From positions 1 to 64,000 of the forward strand of contig QHVT01000007.1 in assembly GCA_003223645.1 (NCBI GenBank): 64,000 bases of DNA, in the 5' to 3' direction. Position 1 is the first letter of the stretch. Every line of letters begins with the position of its first letter. The stretch comes from Acidobacteriota bacterium. GTDB lineage: Bacteria; Acidobacteriota; Thermoanaerobaculia; Gp7-AA8. A program made the position numbers and the translations under genes. Positions 47,722-56,800 of the stretch are shown here, piece after piece. The notes below the pieces were generated by a model. The model made no database searches, had not been told where the DNA came from, and was given only the letters and a program-made list of their open reading frames with translations.

Positions 47722-50700
47722 TTACCCCTCTTCCCGCCACACGTCGTAATACCGCGCCGGCGGCGGCACGAGCGACGTCCGTACGCCGCGCAGCTCCGGT
47801 TTGTGCAGCACGAACAGGCGCTCGTGGAACAGCGGCGCGAGCGGCGCTTCCTTCACTACCATTTCGTTCAGGCCGCGATAAATCGCACCGCGTTTCTCGA
47901 CGTCGTTCGATCGCCGCGCCTCCATGATCTTCGCGTCCAGCTCGTTGCTGTGGAAGTACAGCCCGCGAACCGCCGATGTCGCCTCGGAGTGAAAGAAGAT
48001 GTAGAAGAAATTGTCCGAGTCCGGAAAGTCCGCGTACCAGTTCGCGCAGTAGATCTGTCCATGCCCGCGTTGATTGATCGGCGCGCGCGCCTCGGTCGCG
48101 GAGTGAGGCGTGACGTTCACTTTGATCCCGATCGCGGCAAGGTCCTCGACGATCAGCGGCACCATCCCGGAGTTGTTGAATTCGTCCGTGTCCCACGTCC
48201 GATACTCCACCGTGAATCCCGATCCGTATCCGGCCGCGCGCATCAACGCCCGCGCGCGATCGGGATCGTAGGGGAGGCCGAGCAGCCGCTCGTCATATCC
48301 GAGGAGACCGGGAGGCAGCAGCGACTCCGCGACGACCGCGAGTCCGGTGTACACGCGCTCGTTGATGCGCTCGCGATTGATCGCGTGATTCACCGCCTGC
48401 CGCACTTCGACGCGATTGAACGGCGGCGCCGACGTGTCGTATCCGAGGTAATTCGTGTGCAGTTGAACGGTCGTGAGTAAGTAGGGCGCATAGCGCGGAT
48501 CATTGCGTACGTCGTTCACGATCTTCGGCGGAATCCCGTGCGCGACGTCCAGCTCTCCGCGCAAAAACGCCTCGGCCATGTCGCGGAAGCTGCGCAGATC
48601 GAGACGGAACGTCAGCTCGTCGAGATACGGCATGTCCGGCACGTAGTAGTCGCGATGCCTCACGAACTTCACGTGACTGCCTTCGACCGCCTCGGCGACT
48701 TTGAACGGACCGGCGCCCGTGCCGAGGAGGCGATAGCGCTCCGGATCGCGCGCGTCGTCGATGCAGACGACGCCGCTCTCGTGCATCGTCATCAGCGACA
48801 GGAAAAATGCCATCGGCTCGTCGAGATGAAACTCGATCGTGTGCGCGTCGGGCACGACGAGTCCTGCCAGCGTACGCGTCTTTCCATCAAGCACGTCTTT
48901 CGCGCCGCGTACGTTGCGCATGATCCACGCACCGGTTGATTTCATCTCCGGCAGCAGCAGCCGCAGGAACGACTCGTACACATCGCGCGCCTCGATCACG
49001 CGTCCGTTGTGGAAGCGCGCGCCGCGGCGGAGATGGAAGCGATAGACGTATCCCTGGTCGAGCACTTCCCAGCGCTCCGCGAGGTCGGGCATCAGCTCCG
49101 CGCCGTCGCCATACTTCACGAGGTGCGCGTGAATCGCCCTCGAGAGATAGCCGAGGGCGGACGCGGACGTGCGCGCGGGATCGAGCGTGAGCTGTTGCCA
49201 CAGGACCGTCGCCGCGGTGATCGCGCCGCCGCGATTCGGCGCCGGCAGCGTGAAGCGCGCGAGCTCCTGCTTGAGCAATGTCGACTCGTGGCTCAGCGTG
49301 TTCGCCATCTGATTGAGGTCGGACACCCCGAAGCTCGACTCGCGCGAGCCTTGCTTGATCACATCCATCGACTTCACGATCGCGGAGCTTTCCGTCGCGA
49401 GGATCGACGACGACTCGAGCACGTTCTGCACGAGCCCCATGATGTTTTCCATCGCGCGGCTGATCGCGCGCGAGCCGGTTTCCTGTTCGCTCATCGCGCG
49501 CTTGAGGTGCTTCGTGTAGTCGCTGACCATCGACGCCTGCATGCCGATCTTGCGCGACGTCTGCGACTGCTGCTGCGACGCAGTCGCGGTCTGCTGCACC
49601 ATCTTTGTCACTTCTTCGATCGCCGCCGTCGCCGCAGCGCTGCCGCGCGCCTGTTCCTCGGTCGCGCGCGCGATCTCCGAGATCGAGCTCGTCGAGCGAT
49701 CGGTCAGCTCGAGAATCTTGTCGAGGACTTGCGCAGCGCGCGCGGTGAGGCTGACGCCGTCGCCGACGCGATCCGCGCTGATCGTCATCTGCTCGGCCGC
49801 GCGCCCGACGCCTTTCTGCACGTTCTGAATCAGCGTCCGGATCTCTTCCGTCGACACCGACGTGCGCTCGGAGAGATCGCGGATCTCGTCGGCGACGACG
49901 GCGAATCCGCGTCCGCGCTCGCCGGCCTGCGCGGCTATGATCGCGGCGTTCAGCGCGAGGAGGTTCGTCTGTCCGGCGATCTCGTCGATGACGCGCACGA
50001 TGTCGCCGATCTCCTGCGAGCGCTCGGCGAGATCGGTCAGCGCGCCTTTCGCTTCCTCGACCGCGACCTGGATCTTGCGCATGCCGCCGACCGTTCCTTC
50101 GACGGCGCTGCGTCCTTCGTTCGCCGCGTCCTTCACGTAGCGCGCGAGCTCCGACGATTGCTTCGCCGAGTTGCGGATCTCCTCGGTCGTCGCATTCATC
50201 TCCACCATGGATGATGCGGTCTGCGTGGCGAACGAAGAGAACGACTCCGTGTTCGTCGCGACTTCGTTGATCGACGTGATCATCTCTTCGATCGCGGACG
50301 ACGTCTGCTCGACGAATTCCGCCAGCGTGTCGGCGATGCGGCTCACTTCTTCGATCGACGCCGACATCTCCAGGATCGACGTCGACGTCTCCTCGGCGTT
50401 CGCGGAGAGCTCTTCCATGCTCGTGCGCACGTTGTTGATCGACTGATGGATCTGCGTCACGGAAGAGGAGGTCGTTTCAGTCGACGACAACTGATCGGAC
50501 GCGCTGCGCGCGAGGATGCGCGAGCGGTTGCTGATCTGCGCGCTCGCCTTCGACACGTCGGCGGCGAGCTGGCCGAAGCGGCGGATCGTGCGCTCGAGAG
50601 TTGCCACGAGCGCGCGCATCGCGTTCGCCATTTTCGCGGACTGCGTTTCGTCGACGATGTCGCGCGCGGTGAGCGAGAGATCGCCCGTCGTCACGCGGTC

Positions 50701-50922
50701 GATCAGCTTGATCATCCCCTCGCGGCGCACGAGGATGCGGCGAAACCAAAGCGAAAAAATGACGATGCAGAAGAGGCTTGCGCCCAGCCCGGCGAGCATC
50801 GCCTGCCACCACAGATGCCAGCTCATGGCAGGGATGAACCAGAGAAAAATGCCGAAGAGAGCGATGCAGGCAACAAGGAGGACCCACATCTGCTGAGTCC
50901 GTCCGAAGTATCGCCGTTTCAT
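47722..50922 (-). CDS. methyl-accepting chemotaxis protein fused to a family 5 solute-binding protein
   Basis: 1066 residues. Two membrane helices (about 12-31 and 39-62) with a tiny periplasmic loop, a HAMP-like segment (60-115), then a chemoreceptor signalling domain whose hairpin tip is IVRVIDEIAGQTNLLALNAA with GERGRGFAVVADEIRDL (about 309-350). Without any further membrane helix, residues 565-1066 are a complete SBP_bac_5 (peptide/nickel) domain: ELMPDLAERWEVLDQGYVYR, RRGARFHNGRVIEARDVYES and GYDERLLGLPYDPDRARALM. ATG 50922 was chosen over upstream codons in a palindrome. The binding domain is therefore predicted to be cytoplasmic. No other chemotaxis or transporter gene is adjacent. Confidence 0.9.
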   Translation of the reverse strand: MKRRYFGRTQQMWVLLVACIALFGIFLWFIPAMSWHLWWQAMLAGLGASLFCIVIFSLWFRRILVRREGMIKLIDRVTTGDLSLTARDIVDETQSAKMANAMRALVATLERTIRRFGQLAADVSKASAQISNRSRILARSASDQLSSTETTSSSVTQIHQSINNVRTSMEELSANAEETSTSILEMSASIEEVSRIADTLAEFVEQTSSAIEEMITSINEVATNTESFSSFATQTASSMVEMNATTEEIRNSAKQSSELARYVKDAANEGRSAVEGTVGGMRKIQVAVEEAKGALTDLAERSQEIGDIVRVIDEIAGQTNLLALNAAIIAAQAGERGRGFAVVADEIRDLSERTSVSTEEIRTLIQNVQKGVGRAAEQMTISADRVGDGVSLTARAAQVLDKILELTDRSTSSISEIARATEEQARGSAAATAAIEEVTKMVQQTATASQQQSQTSRKIGMQASMVSDYTKHLKRAMSEQETGSRAISRAMENIMGLVQNVLESSSILATESSAIVKSMDVIKQGSRESSFGVSDLNQMANTLSHESTLLKQELARFTLPAPNRGGAITAATVLWQQLTLDPARTSASALGYLSRAIHAHLVKYGDGAELMPDLAERWEVLDQGYVYRFHLRRGARFHNGRVIEARDVYESFLRLLLPEMKSTGAWIMRNVRGAKDVLDGKTRTLAGLVVPDAHTIEFHLDEPMAFFLSLMTMHESGVVCIDDARDPERYRLLGTGAGPFKVAEAVEGSHVKFVRHRDYYVPDMPYLDELTFRLDLRSFRDMAEAFLRGELDVAHGIPPKIVNDVRNDPRYAPYLLTTVQLHTNYLGYDTSAPPFNRVEVRQAVNHAINRERINERVYTGLAVVAESLLPPGLLGYDERLLGLPYDPDRARALMRAAGYGSGFTVEYRTWDTDEFNNSGMVPLIVEDLAAIGIKVNVTPHSATEARAPINQRGHGQIYCANWYADFPDSDNFFYIFFHSEATSAVRGLYFHSNELDAKIMEARRSNDVEKRGAIYRGLNEMVVKEAPLAPLFHERLFVLHKPELRGVRTSLVPPPARYYDVWREEG

Positions 50923-50943
50923 AGACTTCTCGATGATACATGA

Positions 50944-50975
50944 CGCAACCGCGTGACCGCGCAACCGCGTAACCG
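50944..50975. repeat. half of a family C element
   Basis: GCAACCGCGTGACCGCGCAA CCGCGTAACCGG, one arm only, in the divergent promoter region between the chemoreceptor fusion and the prenyl synthase. Confidence 0.8.
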
Positions 50976-50990
50976 GTACCATGCGCCCCG

Positions 50991-51866
50991 GTGAACGACT
51001 ACTTTTCGGAGCGTCGCGCGATCATTGACCATTATCTACAAGATCTCGCGTCGCGGACGAGCGCGCCGTTACCGCTCGACGCACCGCTCCGCCGCGCCCT
51101 CGGCGCCGCCGGAAAGCGCGTTCGCGGCGTGCTCACGATCGCGGTGGGGGAGACGTTCGGCTGCCGCGCGGAGAAACTTGTCGCCGCGGCGGCGGCCCTG
51201 GAGATGATCCACGCGTCATCGCTGATTCTCGACGACCTCCCATCGATGGACGACGCGCTCTTGCGTCGCGGCGCGCCGGCACTCCATCGCGAGTTCGGCG
51301 AAGACCTCGCCATCCTCTCCTCGGTCGCGCTGCTCAATCACGCCTACGGCTTGATCGCGCAGACCCACGCCGAGTTGTCGCCGCGACGCTGGCCGATGCA
51401 GCAAGTCGTGCAGCGCGTCGTCGACGCGGTCGGATGGAACGGGACGATTGCAGGCGAAGCCGTCGACCTGCACAGTGAAGGATCAAGCCTCGATTTCGAC
51501 ACCCTCGAATTCATCCATTCGCGAAAAACCGGCGCGCTGTTCGTCGCCGCGGCGGCAGTCGGGGCCATGCTCGCGAACGTCCACCCCGCGCCACTACAGC
51601 GAATCGAAGTCTTCGCCAAAAACCTCGGCCTCGCCTTCCAGATTACCGACGACGTCCTGGACGTCACCTCGGTCCCGGAAGTCCTGGGCAAAGACGTCGG
51701 CAAAGACGAACAACGCCTGACCTTCGTAAAACTCGCCGGCATCGAGGGCTCGCGCAAATTAAGCACAGAGCTGGTCGAGACCTCTCTCTGCGCAATCGAG
51801 CCCTTAGGCAAAGACGCGAAACCGCTGCGCGACCTGGCGATCCTAGTGCGTGACCGCGTCGCGTAA
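50991..51866 (+). CDS. polyprenyl diphosphate synthase (FPP/GGPP-type)
   Basis: 291 residues from GTG 50991. The first aspartate-rich motif is LILDDLPSMDDALLRRG (DDxxxxD, bacterial FPP/GGPP type) and the second is ITDDVLDVTS; GAAGKRVRGVLTIAVGE carries the IPP-binding Lys/Arg. The chain-length region upstream of the first motif has EMIHASSLI without bulky aromatic residues, so the product length is not obvious. It supplies quinone or carotenoid precursors. The last 24 bases overlap the convergent methyltransferase gene. Confidence 0.9.
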   Translation: MNDYFSERRAIIDHYLQDLASRTSAPLPLDAPLRRALGAAGKRVRGVLTIAVGETFGCRAEKLVAAAAALEMIHASSLILDDLPSMDDALLRRGAPALHREFGEDLAILSSVALLNHAYGLIAQTHAELSPRRWPMQQVVQRVVDAVGWNGTIAGEAVDLHSEGSSLDFDTLEFIHSRKTGALFVAAAAVGAMLANVHPAPLQRIEVFAKNLGLAFQITDDVLDVTSVPEVLGKDVGKDEQRLTFVKLAGIEGSRKLSTELVETSLCAIEPLGKDAKPLRDLAILVRDRVA

Positions 51867-52439
51867 ATACGGTTGCAGGATTTGCTCGAATTCGCCGTCG
51901 CTCTCGCGATGTCCTGTCGCCTCGATTACCAGCACGGACGGCGCACCCGGCAAATCGCGATGCCGCTCATGCTTCTCGAGATCGCGCAATTCGTCAATAT
52001 CGCTCTCGCCATACGCCTTCGATTGAACCGTCGCGAAACCCGCCGTTTGCAACGCGCGCGTCAACGTGTGCAGATTGTAGAGAAATTGATGTCCCCACCC
52101 GTGAAACGCGCGGTTGATCTCGAGACAGCCGAACAATTCCTCCTCCGGCGTCATCTCCGAAGGAGGCTTGTAATGCGTCAGCCAAACCCAATCGAGATTC
52201 GGCGTCGATAATCGCAATACGCCCGCTCTTGCTAACGCGCGCCGGCACTCTTTGAGAAACTGCAATCCGTCGGCGAGCGTCAGGTGCTCAATGAAATGTT
52301 CGGCGAAAATGAAATCGACGTTTGTGAAGGGAAGCCCATTGCGCACATCGCTCAGCACGGCGACGCCGTCGTAAGGAACGTTGTCGACATTGATCCAGCC
52401 GAACAATTCGACCGGTCCCGATCCGATGTGCAGCTTCAA
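51843..52439 (-). CDS. SAM-dependent methyltransferase-like protein
   Basis: 198 residues beginning KLHIGSGPVELFGWINVDNV, a short type-11-like methyltransferase pattern with motif I LHIGSG, then VDFIFAEHFIEHLTLADGLQ and LARAGVLRLSTPNLDWV. It resembles proteins found in surface-polysaccharide clusters. No glycosyltransferases are near. The start overlaps the hydrolase gene by four bases. Confidence 0.8.
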   Translation of the reverse strand: MKLHIGSGPVELFGWINVDNVPYDGVAVLSDVRNGLPFTNVDFIFAEHFIEHLTLADGLQFLKECRRALARAGVLRLSTPNLDWVWLTHYKPPSEMTPEEELFGCLEINRAFHGWGHQFLYNLHTLTRALQTAGFATVQSKAYGESDIDELRDLEKHERHRDLPGAPSVLVIEATGHRESDGEFEQILQPYLRDAVTH

Positions 52440-53200
52440 TGGCGCAGCTCCGCTTTCCTGAGAAACGTATCGATCGCGACATTCACCTCGTCCGGCTTAT
52501 CGAGCATCACCCAATGCCCGGCCCCTGAGACCCGCACCGTCTCGATCTCGGGAAATTGATTCTGAAACGAAGCCGGCGTTTCCAGATCGCTGGCGACAAT
52601 CGCCAACCGCGGACCGCGATACGCGTCAATGAGCGCCTTCGCGTCGAATACGGTGAGGCTCATGAACGCTCCGATGAAGGCCTCGGTCGGTGTGCGCTCG
52701 ACCGAACTGTAAACCTCTTCCTTTACGGTGGATGACGATGGCTTCAGCATCGGCTCGAACCACGCATGAACGAAGCGCATTTTGTCCGCGCGGATGCGCG
52801 TGGCGATCGTTTCCTTTTGCTTGTCCGTCAATGGCAGTTTTCCGGCCGCCGAGTCGACATAAATCACGCCCGCGATCTTCTCCGGATGCGCGGCCACATA
52901 CGTCGCCACTACTGCCCCGCCATAACTGTGACCGGCGATGAAGAATCGCTTCCAGGGCACGGCCCGATCGATCGATCCAGCCATCGCCGCAAGGGAGAGA
53001 TTCCCGTCCGGCGGCGGCACCAGATCGATCGCCATCGCCGGCCGCCCTTGCTTTTGGAAATAGGCGACCTGTGCCCGCCATTGTGCGGAATTTCCGCCGT
53101 TGCCGTGCACGAAAACGATGGGAGTCTTCGATGCGGGCGCCGTCGTGCAGGCGGCGCCCGTGATTAGGATTGCGAGGAAGAATTTCTTCAGAATTTCCAA
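52436..53200 (-). CDS. alpha/beta hydrolase lipoprotein
   Basis: 254 residues. The signal MEILKKFFLAILITGAAC has a lipobox (Gly-Ala-Ala-Cys18). The oxyanion segment is PIVFVHGNGGNSAQW, the nucleophile elbow GHSYGGAV, and the catalytic His lies in VSGAGHWVMLDKPDEV. Probably an envelope esterase or amidase. Overlaps the upstream beta-barrel gene by 13 bases. Confidence 0.9.
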   Translation of the reverse strand: MEILKKFFLAILITGAACTTAPASKTPIVFVHGNGGNSAQWRAQVAYFQKQGRPAMAIDLVPPPDGNLSLAAMAGSIDRAVPWKRFFIAGHSYGGAVVATYVAAHPEKIAGVIYVDSAAGKLPLTDKQKETIATRIRADKMRFVHAWFEPMLKPSSSTVKEEVYSSVERTPTEAFIGAFMSLTVFDAKALIDAYRGPRLAIVASDLETPASFQNQFPEIETVRVSGAGHWVMLDKPDEVNVAIDTFLRKAELRH

Positions 53201-53823
53201 CTGACGCCGGCAGCATACCGCGTCAGCGGGTCGAAATCCGTTCCCTCGGAGCGAAGTAACCGATTCGCTTCCATGCGCAACGCCGTCCGCTCCGTCAATC
53301 GAACGCGGAGGCCTGCACCGGCCTGCGCGCTCGCCCGATCACGAAATCCGAAGCCTTCCGTGATGGTGAACGGGACTGTGAGCGCCCCGCCTGGAAATGG
53401 TGCGATTACGGAGGTTAGCCGTGGATCGTTCGGAGCGTCCACGTAGCGCAAGCCGGCGCGGACATAAGGCATGACGGCCTGTCCCGCCAGAAAATAACGC
53501 GCCACCGTGAGATCCACGGGCCGCACGCGATAGCGGCGAAACTCGGTGACGGGCACAGGGAAACCACTGAACGGAGCAACGAGGAAACGCGTATACGGCG
53601 AAACGTGCGACTGCGAGCCCGCCGTCAGCTCGACATCCCACTGTGGCGCCGGCGCATAAGCGAGCCCGACGGAAATCCCCGCATGCGGGTCCTCCGACCA
53701 CGGCTGATTTCCGCCCTGCGAGATTTCAGAAGCGAGAATGCTCATCCGCCAACGACCGGCGTCGGCGGCCCACAATGAACTGCAGCAGAAGAGGAGAGTG
53801 CAGAGTGTAAGAGTTCGTCGCAT
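53188..53823 (-). CDS. outer-membrane beta-barrel protein (OmpW-like)
   Basis: 211 residues with a signal peptide (MRRTLTLCTLLFCCSSLWA). Alternating strands (GISVGLAYAPAPQWDVELTA, ARYFLAGQAVMPYVRAGLRY) and the terminal RYAAGVSWKF, with a C-terminal Phe, fit an eight-stranded barrel of the OmpW/OMP_b-brl type. Lead gene of a three-gene overlapping run with the hydrolase and methyltransferase. Confidence 0.8.
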   Translation of the reverse strand: MRRTLTLCTLLFCCSSLWAADAGRWRMSILASEISQGGNQPWSEDPHAGISVGLAYAPAPQWDVELTAGSQSHVSPYTRFLVAPFSGFPVPVTEFRRYRVRPVDLTVARYFLAGQAVMPYVRAGLRYVDAPNDPRLTSVIAPFPGGALTVPFTITEGFGFRDRASAQAGAGLRVRLTERTALRMEANRLLRSEGTDFDPLTRYAAGVSWKF

Positions 53824-53873
53824 TGGTCATCGTCCTTGCAACCTCAGACGCGACCGGGCGGCGGAAGGTTCTG

Positions 53874-56800
53874 TTAATTGACTCCGAGCCGCAGGTCCCG
53901 AACGTTTGCCCCCTTGATGATCGTGACGCCGGGCGTCAACTGTGGATCGGTGATGTAGCCGACGACGGGAAGGCCGAGGACAATGCGGGCTTCGTCCAAT
54001 AGATTCCTCAGTTCCATCTGGTGGTTGGCTTTGATCCTGACGCCGGCCGTCACCGTCTCCGCGAACGTTGCCGGTGGCAAACCTGCGGTAGCGCGCACCG
54101 CATTGATCGCCGCTCGCAGCTCGGTGATGTGGGCCGCTTTGATGGGCACGTTCGAGCCGATCGGATCGTCGGTGAACATGATGGTCGTGGCCAGTTCCGG
54201 ATTACTGAACGGCGTAACCGTGGCGCCGTTGACCGCGCGGACTTTGTATACGTATGCCGTATTCTTGGCTACGATCCCGTCCTGCAGCTGAAACCCTTGA
54301 CTGGCGCCCGCCGGTACCTCCGCCACGAGAGTGTAGGGACTGCCATTCGAGCTTCGATAGACTTGAAATCCTGTCGCATAGGCGATCCAACTCCATGTGA
54401 CGCGGATTTCATTCACGGAGACGGCTCGAGCTTCGATGCCGACGGGAGTTGCAAGAATCGCGGTGAAGTCGTTGACGAAGTTGTTGAAATAGCTGCCGTC
54501 GGAGTTGTTGGACGACACGCCTGCGCCGTTATTCGCAGGGAAGCCGTTGTAGCCGACGTTCACCGTAACAGTGATTGGGGGATAGGAGCTGCCGGCGCTC
54601 AATGAATCGGAGCGCGTGCAGGTTGCCTGCGAGAGAACACACGACCAACCCGCTCCGGTCATGCCGGTGATCGACATCCCGTAATACGGAGGAGTGTCCG
54701 TGACGGATACGGTTCCGCTCGTTGCGGCATTGCCGACATTGCTGACCGTGATGGTGTAAGTCCTGCCGGTATCGCCCTGCGCCCAAACACCGGGGGTATG
54801 GCTCATCGCGATGGCGAGGTCCGGGCTCGGCAGGATGGTGGTCGGATCGCTGGCGCTGTTGTTCGCGGAATTGCTGTCGCCGCCGCCCGAAATCGTTGCG
54901 ACATTCGTAACGCTGGCCGGTGCGGAGCTCAAGACAGTGACGAAGACGCTGATATCGTAATAGTAGTTAGGGCCGGCGGACAAAGAATCACTTCGCGTGC
55001 ACGTCAACGTTTCGAGCGTGCATGTCCAGCCGTACCCGTAGATGTTCGTTGCAGTGAGACCGGCCGGGAGATTGTCCGTGACCGTGATTTTGCCATGGCT
55101 GGAGCCTCCGGAATTGGACACCCGAAGCGTGTAAATGAAATTGGTCTGGCCGCCGATGGCATTGCCGTAATGGCTCTTCGTGATCGTGAGATCGGGGCAG
55201 GCGCTCATCAGAATCGCCACTTTGCCTGAATAGTACGCGGTTGCAGCGATGTCGGCTTTTCCATCGCCGTTGAAGTCGCTGATCGCGAGATTCGTCGCTG
55301 AAGAACTGACACTCGTCACGTCGGCGGACTGAAACGTGCCGTCTCCATTGCCTCGCATGGTCGCGACATAGCCGTAATAAGAGGTCACGAAGGCGAGATC
55401 GATGTTTCCGTCTCCGTTGATGTCGTCAGCCTTGACTGAAGACGCCCCATAAGGAGTGGCCATGGTGAGCGGTGACTGAAACGTACCGTTTCCGTTGCCC
55501 AGGACAATTGCGGAATCGCCGACATACGAACCGGCGAGCGCCAAATCGAGTTTGCCGTCGCGATTGAGATCCGCGATTGCGAGTGCGGCGCCGTATCCGC
55601 CGCTGTAAGCCGCCGGGCTTTGGAATGTGCCGTCGCCGTTTCCGATCAGGATGGCACCGCCGGAGCCGTAGTACGACGCCACGAGGTCCGGATTGCCGTC
55701 GCCATTGAAATCGGCGGAGCCGATTGCATGCGTGGAATTCACCTGGTAGGTCACGGCACTTCGAAGTGCACCGTTACCACTGCCGAGAAGCACTGCCACA
55801 CCCGGAGTGTTGCTGGTTCCGATCGCGACGTCGAGATTTCCGTCACGATCGAAGTCGTCGAGCACGAGCGAGTTGATGGAATACGGCGATGGAAAGAAAA
55901 TTGCGGGCTGGAATGTCCCGTCGCCGGTACCCAGGAGCACCGTCACGCCGAAGCTATAATAGCTGCCGAGGGCCAGATCCAGATTTCCGTCGTGGTTGAG
56001 ATCACCGGCGGCGATCGCGGACGTGCCGTTGCTGACCGTATAAAAATTCTCGCTTCCCATGGTGCCGTCGCCGTTTCCAAGGAAGATCGACACGCCGTTG
56101 TAAGACGCGACGGCGATGTCGTTTTTACCATCGGCGTTGAAATCGGCGACGGCGAGATTCGTGGCGCCGCTGCTCGTGCCGTAGAACGTCGGCGTCCCGA
56201 ACGTGCCGCAGGTCTGCGTGCTCCAGATCGTCGTTTGGTCGACTGCGGTGTTGTTGCCCGCATTGGTGTCGGCGCCGCCGGAAACGGTCGCCGTATTCGC
56301 AACCGATGACGGTGCATTCGAGGCGACGCTCACGATCAGAATGATCGGTGCATAGCTGGTGTACGCGGCGAGCACGTCGCTCCGCGTGCAGGTGAGCGTG
56401 GCGAGCGTGCACGACCAGCCCGCACCACTGATTGCCGTCGCCGTCAGTCCTGCCGGAAGGCTGTCCGTCACCGTCGCTGCTCCGGCTGTGGCAACGCCTC
56501 CGATGTTCGATGCGAGCAATCGATAAGTCCGACCCGTATCTCCCTGGGTAAAGCTGCCGATATGCGTCGAGCTCATCGCAAGGTCGGTCACCGGTGTAAT
56601 CGTCGTGACATCGCTTGCACTGCTGTTGACGGTGTTGAGCTCTCCGCCGCCGGAGACGGTGACGTTGTTCGTGACGCTCGCCGCCGCGCTGCCTGCGACG
56701 TTCACTGTGAGCGTAATGACGGGATAGCTCGAGCCGGCAGCCAACGCATCGTTGCGTGTGCAAGTGGTCGTGGACAATATGCAAGTCCAGCCGGTGCCGC

